Made by a program: the position numbers and the translations under genes. From positions 48,865,688 through 48,929,687 of the forward strand of contig CM055105.1 in NCBI GenBank assembly GCA_029204225.1: a stretch of 64,000 bases of DNA. Direction: 5' to 3'. How positions within the stretch are numbered: the first letter of the stretch is position 1; every line of letters begins with the position of its first letter. Shown one piece after another: positions 34,597-46,006 of this stretch. The notes under the pieces are model-generated. The model did no database searches. It was not told where the DNA came from and saw only the letters and a list, made by a program, of their open reading frames with translations. This DNA comes from Diphasiastrum complanatum (taxonomy: Eukaryota; Streptophyta; Lycopodiopsida; Lycopodiales; Lycopodiaceae).

Positions 34597-35563
34597 CTAA
34601 TTCCAAATTCTGTTGAGCCTCATACAACATCAACATTTCCTTTGATTGTGTATATTGGCCAATTGGTAAGTTGCCGAATTCTTCGAGCTTAACAGGTAGC
34701 AATGTTCCATTGAACAGCTCCTGAGTTAACTTCACATCTTCGTCTGAATCACTTTGAAGTGTGATTTCTTTACAAAAGCGAGTTGAAAATATTATAAAAG
34801 AACTTTTAACATATAGATTCTATACACAAAACAAAGTCTTTGCTGCAAAAGTGCCGAACTGCCAGAAAGAATACATACAATGTGCTTGTAACGAATTGAA
34901 TTTCTTTGATCTTGCAGATTGTGTCGAATTTCTGCAAAATAGTTAGCAAGATTTCGCTCCCAATTGACATAAAGACTGAAAAGTTCTGGATACGCCATAT
35001 TTACATTAATGAGCAGACCCGCATCATCAAAAGCGCCCATATTCGTAGTGTCTTTTGGTTTATACAATTGGAACTGCGACTTTTGCTTCCAAAATTGTCG
35101 CTTATTGTCTTCGTTATGCAAAAATTGATATTCTTTAATTCGAATGTACTCTAAGGCATACGTAGCAGAAGACCCTATGTACAACTTGACTGATCCAAAA
35201 GGCTTGACTTTGAATTTTCCCTGAATTATGCCCCAACAGATACATCCTTTCTGCTCGATAGTTAACTGGGCCCATAACCAGAGAAAGTCATCCTTTTTCC
35301 AAGGTAATTTCCAGTCGTCGAAGGCGATGCCTACTGCGCCTGATAGCATCATATAATCCACACGCCATTGTAATTCAATGTTAAAAACGTATGGACACCA
35401 CTTTCATAATCGATCAGCAAATGCATTGAATCTTTCATCTCATATGAAGTTTTCTAGGGCACTTCTGATGTCGAGTATCATAGAGCAGCGCAAAGTCATC
35501 AACTTTAAGATGACTTTTTCTGATACGACTATCATATCGAACCTGGCGGCAGACGTTAGTCAT
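34597..35563 (-). CDS. Unrecognised protein behind a TATA-bearing repeat block
   Basis: The main minus-strand frame 35,361-34,792 gives 189 residues with protein-like composition: 'WKLPWKKDDFLWLWAQLTIE', 'VKPFGSVKLYIGSSATYALE' and 'AGLLINVNMAYPELFSLYVN'. Open sequence reaches back to an ATG at 35,563, about 65 bp downstream of a TATA box at 35,628-35,639, but with one frameshift near 35,440 and one stop. A second open stretch 'DEDVKLTQELFNGTLLPVKL' (34,745-34,600) may be a downstream exon, although the best splice pair does not keep phase. No zinc knuckle, protease or polymerase motif was seen. It might be the first ORF of a retroelement whose LTR is the adjacent block, or a captured host gene. 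I do not recognise the family. Confidence 0.4.
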
Positions 35564-35606
35564 TGTCCCTAGATTTGCTACGTTAGTTTTTGTGAATTTG
35601 AATGAG

Positions 35607-36258
35607 CTAGAACTCGTGGAGGAGGCTCCTATATATAGCCACGAGCTGTAGAACCCAATTACATATTATTTTGGAGTCCACCTTTTGCAACAGAGTGAAT
35701 CCCAATTTATAATAATTTGAGTTCCACCTCTTACTTGATAATAGGAGGCCTCTTTATTAAAAAATGAACGCAAAAAAGAAAAAGAATGGTGCACTCAAGA
35801 AAAAGAAAAATGCACTAGCTATAATGACTCTGTGGACAAACTGATAACAATGAATCTCGAACGATTTGCGAAAGTTTCGTGACACTCGAATTATTTCTGT
35901 TTGAGTTGAATCAAGCAAGCTCAGTAACATAAGCTAACAAAACGAGACGAATTCTAAACGAAAAACGAAACGAAACGAAAGCGAAGTGAAACTTGCGCTG
36001 GCATTGATTCATGCTGGAAGCTCAGATCACGAAACTACACAAAACAAAACGAAGCGGAAGACTTCGCAACAAGGTTCTCGAACAAGATTAGTTCGTCAGG
36101 AGTTCAGATGTGATCGCTGGTCACTGCCGGCTGCATCACTCTTACAATCCTTCAGAGCGTAATCAGACACTTCTGATCTACGTTAACAAATTAATGTAGC
36201 ATTCAACAAAGATCAAACCAGAGTGCAGAATTGAATGAACAAGCAAATTAATCACACG
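35607..36258 (-). repeat. LTR-like promoter block, copy 1
   Basis: About 652 bp closely similar to 55,082-55,739, in opposite orientation. It contains a TATA box (minus strand, 35,628-35,639), arrays of 'gaaacgaaac' pentamers (35,950-35,990) and sharp ends where similarity stops (35,607 and 36,258). Transcription from the TATA box would run leftwards into the ORF at 35,563. Confidence 0.8.
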
Positions 36259-37109
36259 AATAGCAGTAGACGAATTAACATTCAAGATCATACAATCATT
36301 TAGAATAATAATGTGCACAACAACTACAAAATTATCTATTCATGTTTCTGATTCTTCAAGCACTACATGCAGATCCACGCAATGTGTCGGCATGAGAGAG
36401 ATACGATTCTCTCACGAATTCGAGTCACGCTCACTAGTGGACTTTTGATCTACAGATCCTATTACAGAAATTATCTCGCACGCAGGCAGATTCCTATTCT
36501 GTATATTTTGTTTTCTGATTCTTGTCCTGCTTACTAGCATTGGACTTCAGACATCAGACTTCAGACTCTTGTCTTGCTTACTAGCAGACTTCTTCATACA
36601 TTATGCATCAAAACAGAAAGTATATAGTAGCATCTTGTAACTTTTAGATTAGAGTGATTAAACATCTATAACTAATTACGAATTACAAGAGTGGCAGATT
36701 AGCATGATCTAAAGTGCTTTTGCTGATGTCATGATATCAGCTCAGATATCTGTACCCCATGGTACTTGGTTGATCTTCTTGGCCGTTCGTGGTGTGCCGT
36801 GTCGTGTCGTGTCGCCTTTTGTCAAAGGTTCAAAATTGAAAGCTAGAAAGGCTTTGGCATTAGAAACAAAATGTTTCTTAAAAAAAAACATAACTCAAGT
36901 TGAGATAATCTAGTTTGCTAGCTCCCACATGGCTATCCATCTTTTGGGACGTACCATGGGGCTCACAACTGTATATTTTAGCCTAGCACTGTAATTCTCG
37001 TGCTCTCAAACTCGGCTCTCAACTTCATCTCTGCTAGAAGCCCTTTTGAGTGGAGAGGCTCTGCATCGACACCTCGGGACATGGCATCAGCTGACACTCA
37101 GTTTCTAGA
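36259..37109. other. Intergenic, no gene seen
   Basis: Contains a short tandem duplication ('cttgtc.tgcttactagca', 36,525 and 36,573) and a small (gtgtc)n run near 36,797-36,813. Nothing coding was recognised. Confidence 0.4.
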
Positions 37110-37228
37110 ACAATATCCATTACATCATGGAGTATAAGAATAGACTCCATTTTGACCTTCCAAATTGAATAATTGGAGGTGTTTAATCTTTCACTAGCCT
37201 CTAACTAATATCCTCCCACAGATGCCAT
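37110..37228 (-). pseudogene. Copia gag N-terminus remnant
   Basis: Minus strand from the ATG at 37,228: residues 'MASVGGY', a stop, 'LEASERLNTSNYSIWKVKME'. It is the same gag start as at 12,705 but from a diverged copy, and is cut off after about 38 codons. A ~735-bp leader separates it from the primer-binding site at 37,965. Confidence 0.75.
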
Positions 37229-37964
37229 TAGAATGTGAAAAATTCTAGTAATGAACAAAAAAGGAATGTTGCTTTCTCTTTCACTATAGGACTCTCAAAG
37301 AGGGTGATCTACCAATTCCTATGTGAAATCTAGCAACAAAATTTGAGATAGATCTCAACTATCCTACCAATGTATTACAAACTAGATCAACCTCTCAAAA
37401 AATATGGAGTATAGACAAATTTGGTTCTACCTTCATTTGGCACGTTGGAATTCTTAGAAAAAACAATATTGACTCAGATATAGATAGTTTGTATGAAACC
37501 ATATGTCAAACAAGCCAAAATTTTGTCTAGATCTTGAGTTTGGTAGATTGGTTACACAGAACATGAATTTTGAATCAATCAAACAACATGATCAAATCAA
37601 AAGGTGTCCACTTAGGTTTTTACCCCTCTTTAAGAGTTTATAACTCTTGCTAGGATCATCAAAATGATTTAAAACCAATTGCAATGGAAAGTAGATCTCA
37701 CTAGCTTTCCAACAAGCTATAATGTCACTATCTTTGGATCTAACATCAAGGAGATAAAGTGGATTGAAGTACACTGATTTTCACACGTGTGAGCTATCAG
37801 AATTCCATACAACCTCTATTCAGATATGAAAACCTCGATTCTAATCTCTATGATCTAAAAAATGTTCAAGAATAGATAGGAAAAAATGGAAAACAACTTC
37901 CTAGCTTGAATTGACACAAAAATTTTCATACATAAGATGATAATAGCATTCATAACTTTGTTTA

Positions 37965-37976
37965 GCTTTGATACCA
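37965..37976 (-). promoter_or_regulatory. Primer-binding site, minus strand
   Basis: 'gctttgatacca' has one mismatch to the reverse complement of the copia primer-binding site and lies two bases from the LTR at 37,979. Confidence 0.75.
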
Positions 37977-37978
37977 AG

Positions 37979-38769
37979 TGAAAAATCCAGAATGTTCACA
38001 CATGTGGGGAACCACCAAAAGAGTGTGAATGATCTTTACAAAGTTTTGTGTTAGCACATAGACCACATGGAGAGTGAAATTCACAATCTACCTCAAGAAT
38101 CTAAGGCTAGATCACAATCTAGAATGCTATTAATCAAAGTGAGATTATTTCCACACGTGTGGGGAAAGTACAAAAGCAATGAATGTATGAAAAATACTTC
38201 AAACTCGAGTTAGAGAGAGAATAGCAATACAAGCAAAAAATTACAAGATCCAATGTGATATTATGATAGCATCTATGCTTGATTGTTTATTAACATTGTG
38301 AGAGAACCCACATTACATATATAGGAGAGGATGTAGCTCGTGGTAGTACTAGATAACCATATTTCTCCACCTCTAAAAGTGTATTCTATCAAAATACTGA
38401 CACCTATCACTATGCATGCATGATTATCCACCTACTTTCACCTACTTTCTACATGTGGCAATTTTCAACTACAAATGTACAAATCTACTTGCATGTGTCC
38501 ATTACAACTTTTGCATGCCTTGCATGTCACATTGGAAATCTTGGACATAATGCATATGTAGTACCTCGAGTTTCTACTAGCCCAAATTTGGCCATTTTAT
38601 GATCTAGATCTACATGCACGTCACATTTAACAAACTAGACTTTTGCATGTGATGTGGCTCGAGTTCCTACAAGGCCATTTTTGGCATTTGCAAATTGTAA
38701 CACTACATGCATGTTGTAAATCTTCATCAACCTCAAAAGTCAAGTTGAATGGCTTTTTGATTTTCAACA
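37979..38769 (-). repeat. 5' LTR of the minus-strand copia remnant
   Basis: Plus-strand ends 'tgaaaaatcc' and 'ttttcaaca' give TG...CA. A minus-strand TATA-like 'ctatatatg' near 38,315-38,323 places U3 to the right, as expected for a minus-strand element. The right boundary is inferred from the end dinucleotide and the switch to RNase H coding sequence. Confidence 0.55.
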
Positions 38770-38789
38770 GTTCTAACTCACATTGGGGA

Positions 38790-38945
38790 GGAAATATTTC
38801 TACCAGAAGATCTACCTCCAGGTTTTGTTTCTTTCTGGCAGGGGGACCAATTTCATGGAATTCGAGGAAGCATTATCTTCGACCAAGGCAGAGTATATCG
38901 CAACATGTCAATCTTCGAAAGAGGTAGTCATCTACAAAGCCTTTT
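38790..38945 (+). pseudogene. Copia RNase H fragment
   Basis: Encodes 'FLAGGPISWNSRK' and 'STKAEYIATCQSSKEVVIY' in two frames. It is close in sequence to 26,690-26,830 of the family B element. It is only ~150 bp long and is wedged between an LTR and an integrase of another family. Confidence 0.75.
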
Positions 38946-41320
38946 CAAGTTGTACATTTGGATATTCATGGAATTACTACAATTAGCAATAGTGGAGCTA
39001 ATATGTATGTAACTTTCATCGATGATTTTAGTAGACATTGTTGGGTATATCTATTAAAGAGCAAAAATGAAGTGTATGATGTCTTTGTGAAGTTTAAGAT
39101 TGCAAGGGAGAACTAATTTTTCACAAGGATCAAGTTCTTGAGGAGTGTGACAATGGTGGTGAGTATATCTCAACCAAGTTCAAAGCCTTTTGTGAGGAGC
39201 ATGAGATCAAGAGGGAGTACACAGCTCAAAGGACACCTCAACAAATTGCAGTGGCTGAGAGGAAGAATATGAACTTATGTAAAGGTGCCAAAGCTATGAG
39301 GTTAAGTGCAAATCTTCCTAAACCATTTTGGAATCAAGCCTTGTTGTGTGCTAACTTTCTATGCAATAGGTGGCCGAGTGCTATATTGGATGGAAGAACA
39401 CATTTGGAGATGCTATTCAAGAGGAGGCCGAGTGTCAAGTTTTTTAGAACTTTTGGATGCACTTGCTATGTCAATATAACTCTTGGTGATAGGACAAAGG
39501 AGGATCCATCTTCAAGGAAAGGTATATTTGTTGGATATAGTGAGGTGAGTAAAGCCTACAATGTTTAAATTCCTACTACAAATAAGGTGATTATTGGTGT
39601 TGTCATTTTTGATGAGGGAAACATTCCAAAAGTGTCTTCAAGCAATGATGGTGTGGATGGATCTAACAAACTTGATGTTGATGTTATAGATCCTACTTTA
39701 GATGGTGATGATGAAGGACCTTCCAAGGAGAACATCAAGAGAAAGACAAACACCTTCAAGGATCACATATGATGAGAAAGGTAAGAAAGTAGTTGCTGGA
39801 ACAAACTATGCTTTCCTAACCTCTTTTGATGAACCTACATGTGTAGATGAAGCAAGGAACAAAGAGGAGTGGATCCAAGCAATGGATCTTGAGTATCAAG
39901 CTCTCATGAAGAACAATACATGGAGACTGGTGGAGTTACCTAAGGACAAGAAAGCTATTGGATGCAAATGGATCTTCAAGATGAAGACTAATCAAGATGG
40001 ATCTATCAATAAGCATAAGGGAAGGTTGGTGGGCAAGGGATATGCACAAGAACATGGTATTAACTATGATGAGACCTTTGCACCCGTGGCAAAGATGGTA
40101 AGCATTTGGGTCATCATCTCTCTTGCTACTCTTTTTGGATGGGATCTATGGCAAATGGACATTACAAATGTATTCTTGAATGGTGATCTTGAGGAAGAAG
40201 TGCACATGGAGCAATCTGAGAGCTACATTTCATCTACAAAGCCAAATCATGTATGTCTTCTACAAAAGAGTTTGTATGGTTTTAAGCAAGCACCAAGGAG
40301 TTGGTATGCTAAGCTTAACACATTTTTACTCTCTCAAAATTTTGTTATGAGTGAGTATGATCATTCATTATATTTTAGATTTGTTGGAAATGATGTTACT
40401 ATCTTGCTAATCTATGTGGATGATATCATCTTGAGTGGTGGAAACAACCAAGATGTTGATGATATCAAGAGTGCTCTCAAGAAGGAGTTTGAGATGCATG
40501 ATTTTGGTCATTTGCATTACATTTTAGGAATAGAAGTGAGTAGATCTTCTCAATCTACTTTCACTTTTCAAGAGAAGTATCTATTCTAAAGAGATTTCAT
40601 GGTAGATGCAAAATCAACTGATACACCTATGGAGTCAAATGTAAAGCTAACTATAAGATGTAATGAAAGATCCTTCGAGGACATTATTCTATAGAAAGCT
40701 AGTTGGTTCACTTATATATCTAACCATCACTAGACCAGATCTAAGCTATTGTGCTGGTAGATTAAGCCAATTTATGCTAGATCCTAGTAAGGAGCATTGG
40801 AAGCTAGGAAAAATAGTTTTGAGATACACCATGGGAACTTGAGATTTTGGCATATTGTATGAGGGATCATCACCTAAATTGTATATTTTTCAGATTCGAC
40901 GTTGCTGGAGATCAAATGGATAGGATCTCCATAAGTGCACATTGTATTTTCATTGTATTGTCAAAGAAACAAGCCACTATCGCATTGTCATCTAGTGAGG
41001 CCGAGTTCAAAGCCCTTACTCATTGCACAAAAAAAATGGTATGGATCAAGAGGATGATCAAGGATATTCACTTGCTGGATCATATTTTGTGACAACCTAT
41101 CAACCCAAAAGTTGGCAAGCAATCCTATATTTCATGCTAGTAGGAGCAAGCATATTGAGGTGGCATACCACTTTGTGAGGGAGCAAGTCATGGCAAAGGA
41201 GGTGGAGCTTCAACATGTTTCTTCAAAGAAATGTGTAGCTGATATCTTCACCAAAGCATCGGAAAAGACTTGTTTACAAAGCATAGGACTGGACTTGGAG
41301 TATTCTCAAAGTCTATGCTA
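38946..41320 (+). pseudogene. Copia integrase-RT-RNase H (3' two thirds of an element)
   Basis: The integrase core begins at 'HLDIHGITTISNSGAN' and 'YVTFIDDFSRHCWVYLL' (38,955-39,060), then 'YTAQRTPQQIAVAERKN' (39,215-39,265) and 'FFRTFGCTCYVNI'. After a stop at 39,566, an acidic linker ends at 39,770. RT runs in one open frame 39,702-40,589 (295 residues): 'WIQAMDLEYQALMKNNTWRL', 'CKWIFKMKTNQDGSI', 'QMDITNVFLNGDLEEEV' (Asn replaces the usual catalytic-region Ala), 'LLQKSLYGFKQAPRSWY', 'LIYVDDIILSG' and 'LHYILGIEV'. RNase H (40,600-41,320) is broken by many stops but ends correctly with 'ADIFTKASEKTCL'. A polypurine tract and LTR follow. Gag and protease are missing. Confidence 0.9.
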
Positions 41321-41329
41321 AAACTAGTT

Positions 41330-41960
41330 GAAGAGGGAGTGTGAGAAATTGTCAACTAGTTTGATATTTTGGTAATATTTGTTTATTTGGCAATTGAGGC
41401 CAATTTTTATATTAGACTTAGAGTTTGACTGTTCAAAGTTATATTGGTCTAAAAGTATTTGAAATATCACTTTTAGAAAGTGAGTGAAAGTAGAAAGTCG
41501 AGTTTGGGCACATTCAAATTTGAATGTTAATACATTGAATCTAGTCCAAATTAATAGTAGAGTTTTTGATATGGAGGGAAACCAAGCTCATTAATGAGGC
41601 ATGGAGCTGTTATAAATAGATGTAAACTTGTGGGAGAAATGATTCTTCTCTCTCTCATCTCATTTCATGCTTATAACCCAACGGGGTTGGCTCAGTTGGT
41701 TGGCTTGGCATCCAAAGTTTCTTTGGTCCCAGGTTCGAGCCTCCCCTTGGAAACCAAGAAGCATTTCATGCTTATACATGAGTTCTCTTGGGTTCATCTA
41801 TCCATTGGTGCACTATATTGACGATATCTTGCAATCTTGTGTGTAGAATGCATTGTTTAGTTGATATCCCGATCCACACGTGTGAAATATAGTAACTTAC
41901 TATTTTCGTATGGACATCAACTTCATTTTATCATAACCCTAGAGTCTAACTGGATGAGGG
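41330..41960 (+). repeat. Polypurine tract and 3' LTR, same family as 4,621-5,315
   Basis: 'gaagagggag' precedes 'tgtgagaaattgtcaactag' at 41,340. Similarity to the LTR at 4,621 continues to about 41,935-41,960, but about 100 bp present at 5,160-5,260 is missing here. It carries the SINE-like insertion. Confidence 0.8.
41661..41776 (+). mobile_element. tRNA-derived SINE-like insertion with target-site duplication
   Basis: The 15-base sequence 'catttcatgcttata' occurs at 41,661-41,675 and again at 41,762-41,776. The homologous LTR at 4,989-5,005 has it once. The 86-bp insert (41,676-41,761) carries a pol III A-box-like 'tggctcagttgg' (41,688-41,699) and a B-box-like 'ggttcgagcct' (41,732-41,742) with tRNA-like spacing. 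The insert therefore looks like the 5' tRNA-related part of a plant SINE, or a retroposed tRNA, and not a functional tRNA gene. No poly-A tail was seen. Confidence 0.8.
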
Positions 41961-43173
41961 CATGAACCTTTGACAAAGGTTCAAAAAACCTATGCAAAAG
42001 CCACAAGATATGTTTTACACTTATCATAGCAAAGAGGCCCATATATTCTATGTTGGAGAGAGGGAGATGAACGAGTTGAGAAAATGTGTCGTATGTTAGA
42101 AACGAAAAATAAGCTCAAAGAGGTAAGACGAACACGAACGAGAAACGAAATCGAACAAGAAACGAACTCGAACAGAAAATATTCGTGCGCAACAGAACGA
42201 GCTATACGACTCTCTCCGAAAGCATGACTATGCCTATCAGAACGAACAAAATGGTAGTGATGGGAATCACAGTCGTTCTTGATTACGTAGCCAAACTTTA
42301 ATAAATGAATGAAGGTCCAGAAGAATGGTTTGTCGCAAATAGTAAGACAAATTATTCGTCGCGAATGATTCGCGAAGAGCTAGACGGTGCTCGACTGATA
42401 ATTAGTCGCGAATGATTCGCGAAAGACAAGACTAAACATCTATTACCAGAAAGAACAACTAGAAAGATCAGACAGAGAGAATGATAAGCATAACAATACT
42501 AACATAGATCTGAACGCAGAACAAAGAACTGTATCAGATTAAGTATATCATGTATACATGTCAATAATGTGGTAGAGCACAAGACAATAGCGGACGAAAC
42601 CGCGTGCCCTACGAAGCTTATGCAATATGTAAAGGAATAAAACCTTATTGTTGACAATCAAGAATCAATGCGCAAGGCATCTACTTCGTCTCATTCATCA
42701 ACTCATCAACTTATTCACTCATTAACCTCATTAACCTGAATACGCAAATGGTATCCAGTATATATACATTATATTACAGGTGTGCAGATGCGGAAAATAC
42801 AGAGTGGATGTGTTGTCTGTAAGAGATCGTGGGTGGCTGCAGTCGTTGTCCAGTCTGTTAGCGCAGCTGCATGGGGTGAGCGTGGAAAGGGTGCGATGTC
42901 AGTCAGTGTTGAAGTGATCGTTGGTGATGACAATGCAAAAAGTACATCACTCTTACAAGTAGCCTTAGGATTAGATTTATAGGGTGCCTTTGCTTTTAGG
43001 GCACCTTTGGCATTCTGTAAGATAGTGTCCCCTTTTCGCCTGTCACCATAACGTGTGTAAAAACACAGTGTTGCAATTCTTTTTCTTTTTTTTTTGGTCT
43101 CTGCGAATTTGCGTGTAAATATGCAGACTGTGCGACAACGTTAGTAAATATGCAGCATGAATGCTTGGCTATT
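41961..43173. other. No gene; cgaa-rich region with paired palindromes
   Basis: 42,090-42,180 is rich in 'gaaacgaa' and 'cgaac' words, as in the blocks at 36 kb and 55 kb. The 17-base palindrome 'tcgcgaatgattcgcga' occurs at 42,360-42,376 and again at 42,408-42,424. A ~35-bp piece near 43,112-43,146 resembles the start of family A LTRs ('atgcagactgtgcgacaa'). Confidence 0.5.
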
Positions 43174-43693
43174 CCTCAATTGTTCTAGATTTTGAATTTT
43201 GTCATAATATGCAAAGAGACACATATTTGTGGGTTTGTAGCTATTTATCATGATATTGCATTGGTGAGTGCTAAGTCTAACAAAAGAAGAGACATACTTC
43301 ATTCATACATATACCCCAGGTAAGTTGACTTCATCTCTTAACCTTTTGTATATGGTAGGGTCTCTTGATTAAGACTTTACACCCATGAGGGCCCTTGTCT
43401 GAGAGGCTTAAAGCCCATGCCCTAGCAAGTTGCCTTGGTCACTCAAGTAGTTAATAGTAATGCCAAGTGTTTGTTCTATTTTTTGTTTTCATTGCACAAA
43501 ATAAACCTTTCTTTGGCTATTGTAAGTGTAGAATATCCCTTGCCACATATTGAAATCTTCAAAGCCTAGAATGTTGCGCCTCTACTCTCCTTGAATCCCA
43601 TTTTAATCTGACACACAAATAGGCATCTTAATAACCGAGGAATATGTGTCTTTTGCATATTATGACAAAAGTCAAAATCTAGAACAATTGAGG
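43174..43693. repeat. Inverted repeats of ~54 bp, possible small DNA transposon
   Basis: 43,174-43,228 and 43,640-43,693 are reverse complements with only two differences over about 54 bases ('cctcaattgttctagattt' at the outer end). They are separated by ~410 bp without coding capacity. The right arm is also enclosed by an 18-bp direct repeat 'caaataggcatcttaata' (43,616 and 43,710). Confidence 0.7.
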
Positions 43694-43733
43694 ACTACCT
43701 AGAGGACAACAAATAGGCATCTTAATAATGGCC

Positions 43734-43905
43734 ATTTTATACTTTGTGCCTAGCATTTCAATATTTCCATTATGTCATTTCTACATGCTATTATGACATT
43801 ATATTAATATACTCCAATTTGACTATTTTGTGGTTTGTGCCTAGCATTGTGACATTTCTACTTGTCATTTCTGCCGACCATTATGACATTATATCTCTAT
43901 CTTGC
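43734..43905. repeat. Tandem duplication, two ~95-bp copies
   Basis: 'ttgtgcctagcatt', 'tgtcatttct' and 'attatgacattatat' repeat in order, about 93 bp apart. Confidence 0.75.
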
Positions 43906-44509
43906 AATTTTATCCAGCTTCCAATGATCATAAAAAAAAAAGTGTTATGATGCACATTGATGCTATGAACTTAGATTATTATGTATTATGAAATGAACTG
44001 GGGCCATTGACGCGGTAAGGTGTCCTTCAAGTTGGCAAGCCCAACAAGGGAAGACATAACCCCCCATGGCGCAAAATGGGCTTGTGCCAACACATTCCAT
44101 GGATATAATCTAAGTTTTTCTAAATGATTCAATTGATTATTGGGTTGACTAAGAGCTCCTTACACAACTAATGGGACCACCTGTCTCATACAAAACAATC
44201 TAAGTCTTTATGAGATTCTGTAAATGATTTAATTGAAACCATCGATATTTAGGCTTAGTAAGAGCCCCTTACATATGCCTACCCATTATATATGTAACAA
44301 TCTAAGTTTTCCTAAAATTTAACGAGGCACCATATATTTTAATTGGAACCAATGAATCCTACATATTGTCCTACATATGCAAACAAATGTTTAGAGTTTA
44401 TAGGATGCATGTTAGGCCCTGGGAGTAAAAAATCACTAACTATATATATACTAACATACTTGGAAGTAACAAGTATCCAAGGAATCAAACAAGAATGAGG
44501 GTGGTTTCA

Positions 44510-44960
44510 CACTACAGGCAAGTCCCTTTGCCTAAACCTTTCACTTGCCACCCATTTTTTGAATATTGGCAAATGAGTTGATGGGGCAATGGACCGGGCA
44601 ATGGACCACCCCTATTTCACATTTGGATGGTAAGTGTTAAATGAAGGAATACAATATGATTGGGAATTTTGATATACGATTTGTCCATTTTATTAAGGCT
44701 TTGTGTTTTGAAGTGCAAGTATGAAACTTTTCATGTTAAAAGATTGAAGGGTGCTCTAGGTTTTTTTTTAAAGCAATCAATTTTCAACTCGTGAGGTCAA
44801 AATTGAAATGCATTTCATTGAAAGGAATATTGGCAGTGAAGGGTTTAAAAATCTTCAAAATGCAAGTCGACATGCTAGGGGACATGGCCCAAAAAATGGC
44901 TTTGAGTTGCCCCTATGTGGCATTGGGTCCCTACCATGTCATCTGCCACATAGTGGCAAG
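44510..44960. repeat. Dispersed repeat, copy 2
   Basis: Shares ordered blocks with 655-932 (see that entry) and is longer. It runs through 'gcaatggaccac' and ends near 'gtggcaagtgcttgtc', the uninterrupted form of the site where copia element 1 inserted in copy 1. Confidence 0.55.
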
Positions 44961-45060
44961 TGCTTGTCAGTGTGAAAGGATGGAAGGCCCATTTTTTCTC
45001 CTTGGACCAATGGGAGAGCTTCATTTTAAATTTTGGACTTGTCGGGCAATGTAGTGTGAA

Positions 45061-46006
45061 ATGGCCATGAATGTACACAAATGAGTTGTTAGAAGTTGAT
45101 GATAGTCAAAGCCTAGAGCCCTAGGAAAAAGTCTGCAAACTGAATGGTGAATGGTTAGGCTTCTTGTTGAAGCCTCATCGATGGAGGACCCCCAAGTTGA
45201 TGACAAGCTGAGTTGAACCCACAAAGGCTAAAAAAAGGGCTTCAAACTCAATGGTCAAGCCTCCATGTTTGCAATGCTTAAGCTTCATGGATGGAGGAAG
45301 GACCCTTAGAATAAATGCAAGGACTTTCTCTTCACAATGGTGATGATGAACTTTTTTGCTCGCACTTAGTAGAAGACCCCAAGTAAGATGGTGCACATAT
45401 AGATGAAAACACTTATTGTGAGCAAAACTCTTTGAGGAGGGAATAAATTTTTTCGACAAATAGCAATTAAAGTATTAACACTTGTGAATTTTCTTTTGTA
45501 GAAAAATTCTTGTGAGTGAAAAAAAAGTAGTTACTACTAAGGGTTGACTATTATAGAGGTGATATCTAAGGTGGGTGGACTTTTGTTGAATTCTTTGCAA
45601 GTCAAGATCCTTGACATGAATGATGACATCTATTGGAATTTGGGAACCCATTTCTGGATTAAGAAATTAAGATGCAGCATTGCAAGAAGAATCCATGCCT
45701 ACTGCCCATAGGCTATATAGCACTGGACTTATAAGACGGTTGATGAGAGGAATGTCACACATATCATGACCCACAAATCAGGAGGGTGATTGATTATCTA
45801 TATAAGAGATTGAAGTTTGAATTGTTAATAATTTGTCTTCAGAGATGGATGCATATGTAAATCTTCACTGTTGCTACTGGATGTTTGAATTCACCGCCTT
45901 AAGTTCTAATTTGAGAGCTTTGAACTGAATCTGTTGCAGCCAAGTCAAGCTTGCAATAGATTGGGCTACAAATAAGTAAGTTTGATATTCCTTTGAATTT
46001 TTTCAA
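45061..46006 (+). other. Upstream region of the multidomain enzyme gene
   Basis: 45,100-45,310 holds two diverged copies of a ~110-bp unit ('gcttcaaactcaatggt', 'gcttcatggatggagga.gaccc'). A possible 5' leader exon begins after an acceptor-like 'aatctgttgcag' at 45,939. No TATA box could be assigned with confidence. Confidence 0.35.

Noticed and set aside
41676-41761. Functional tRNA gene
   Set aside because: A- and B-box-like motifs are present but there is no convincing acceptor stem or anticodon arm, and the target-site duplication shows a retroposed insertion.
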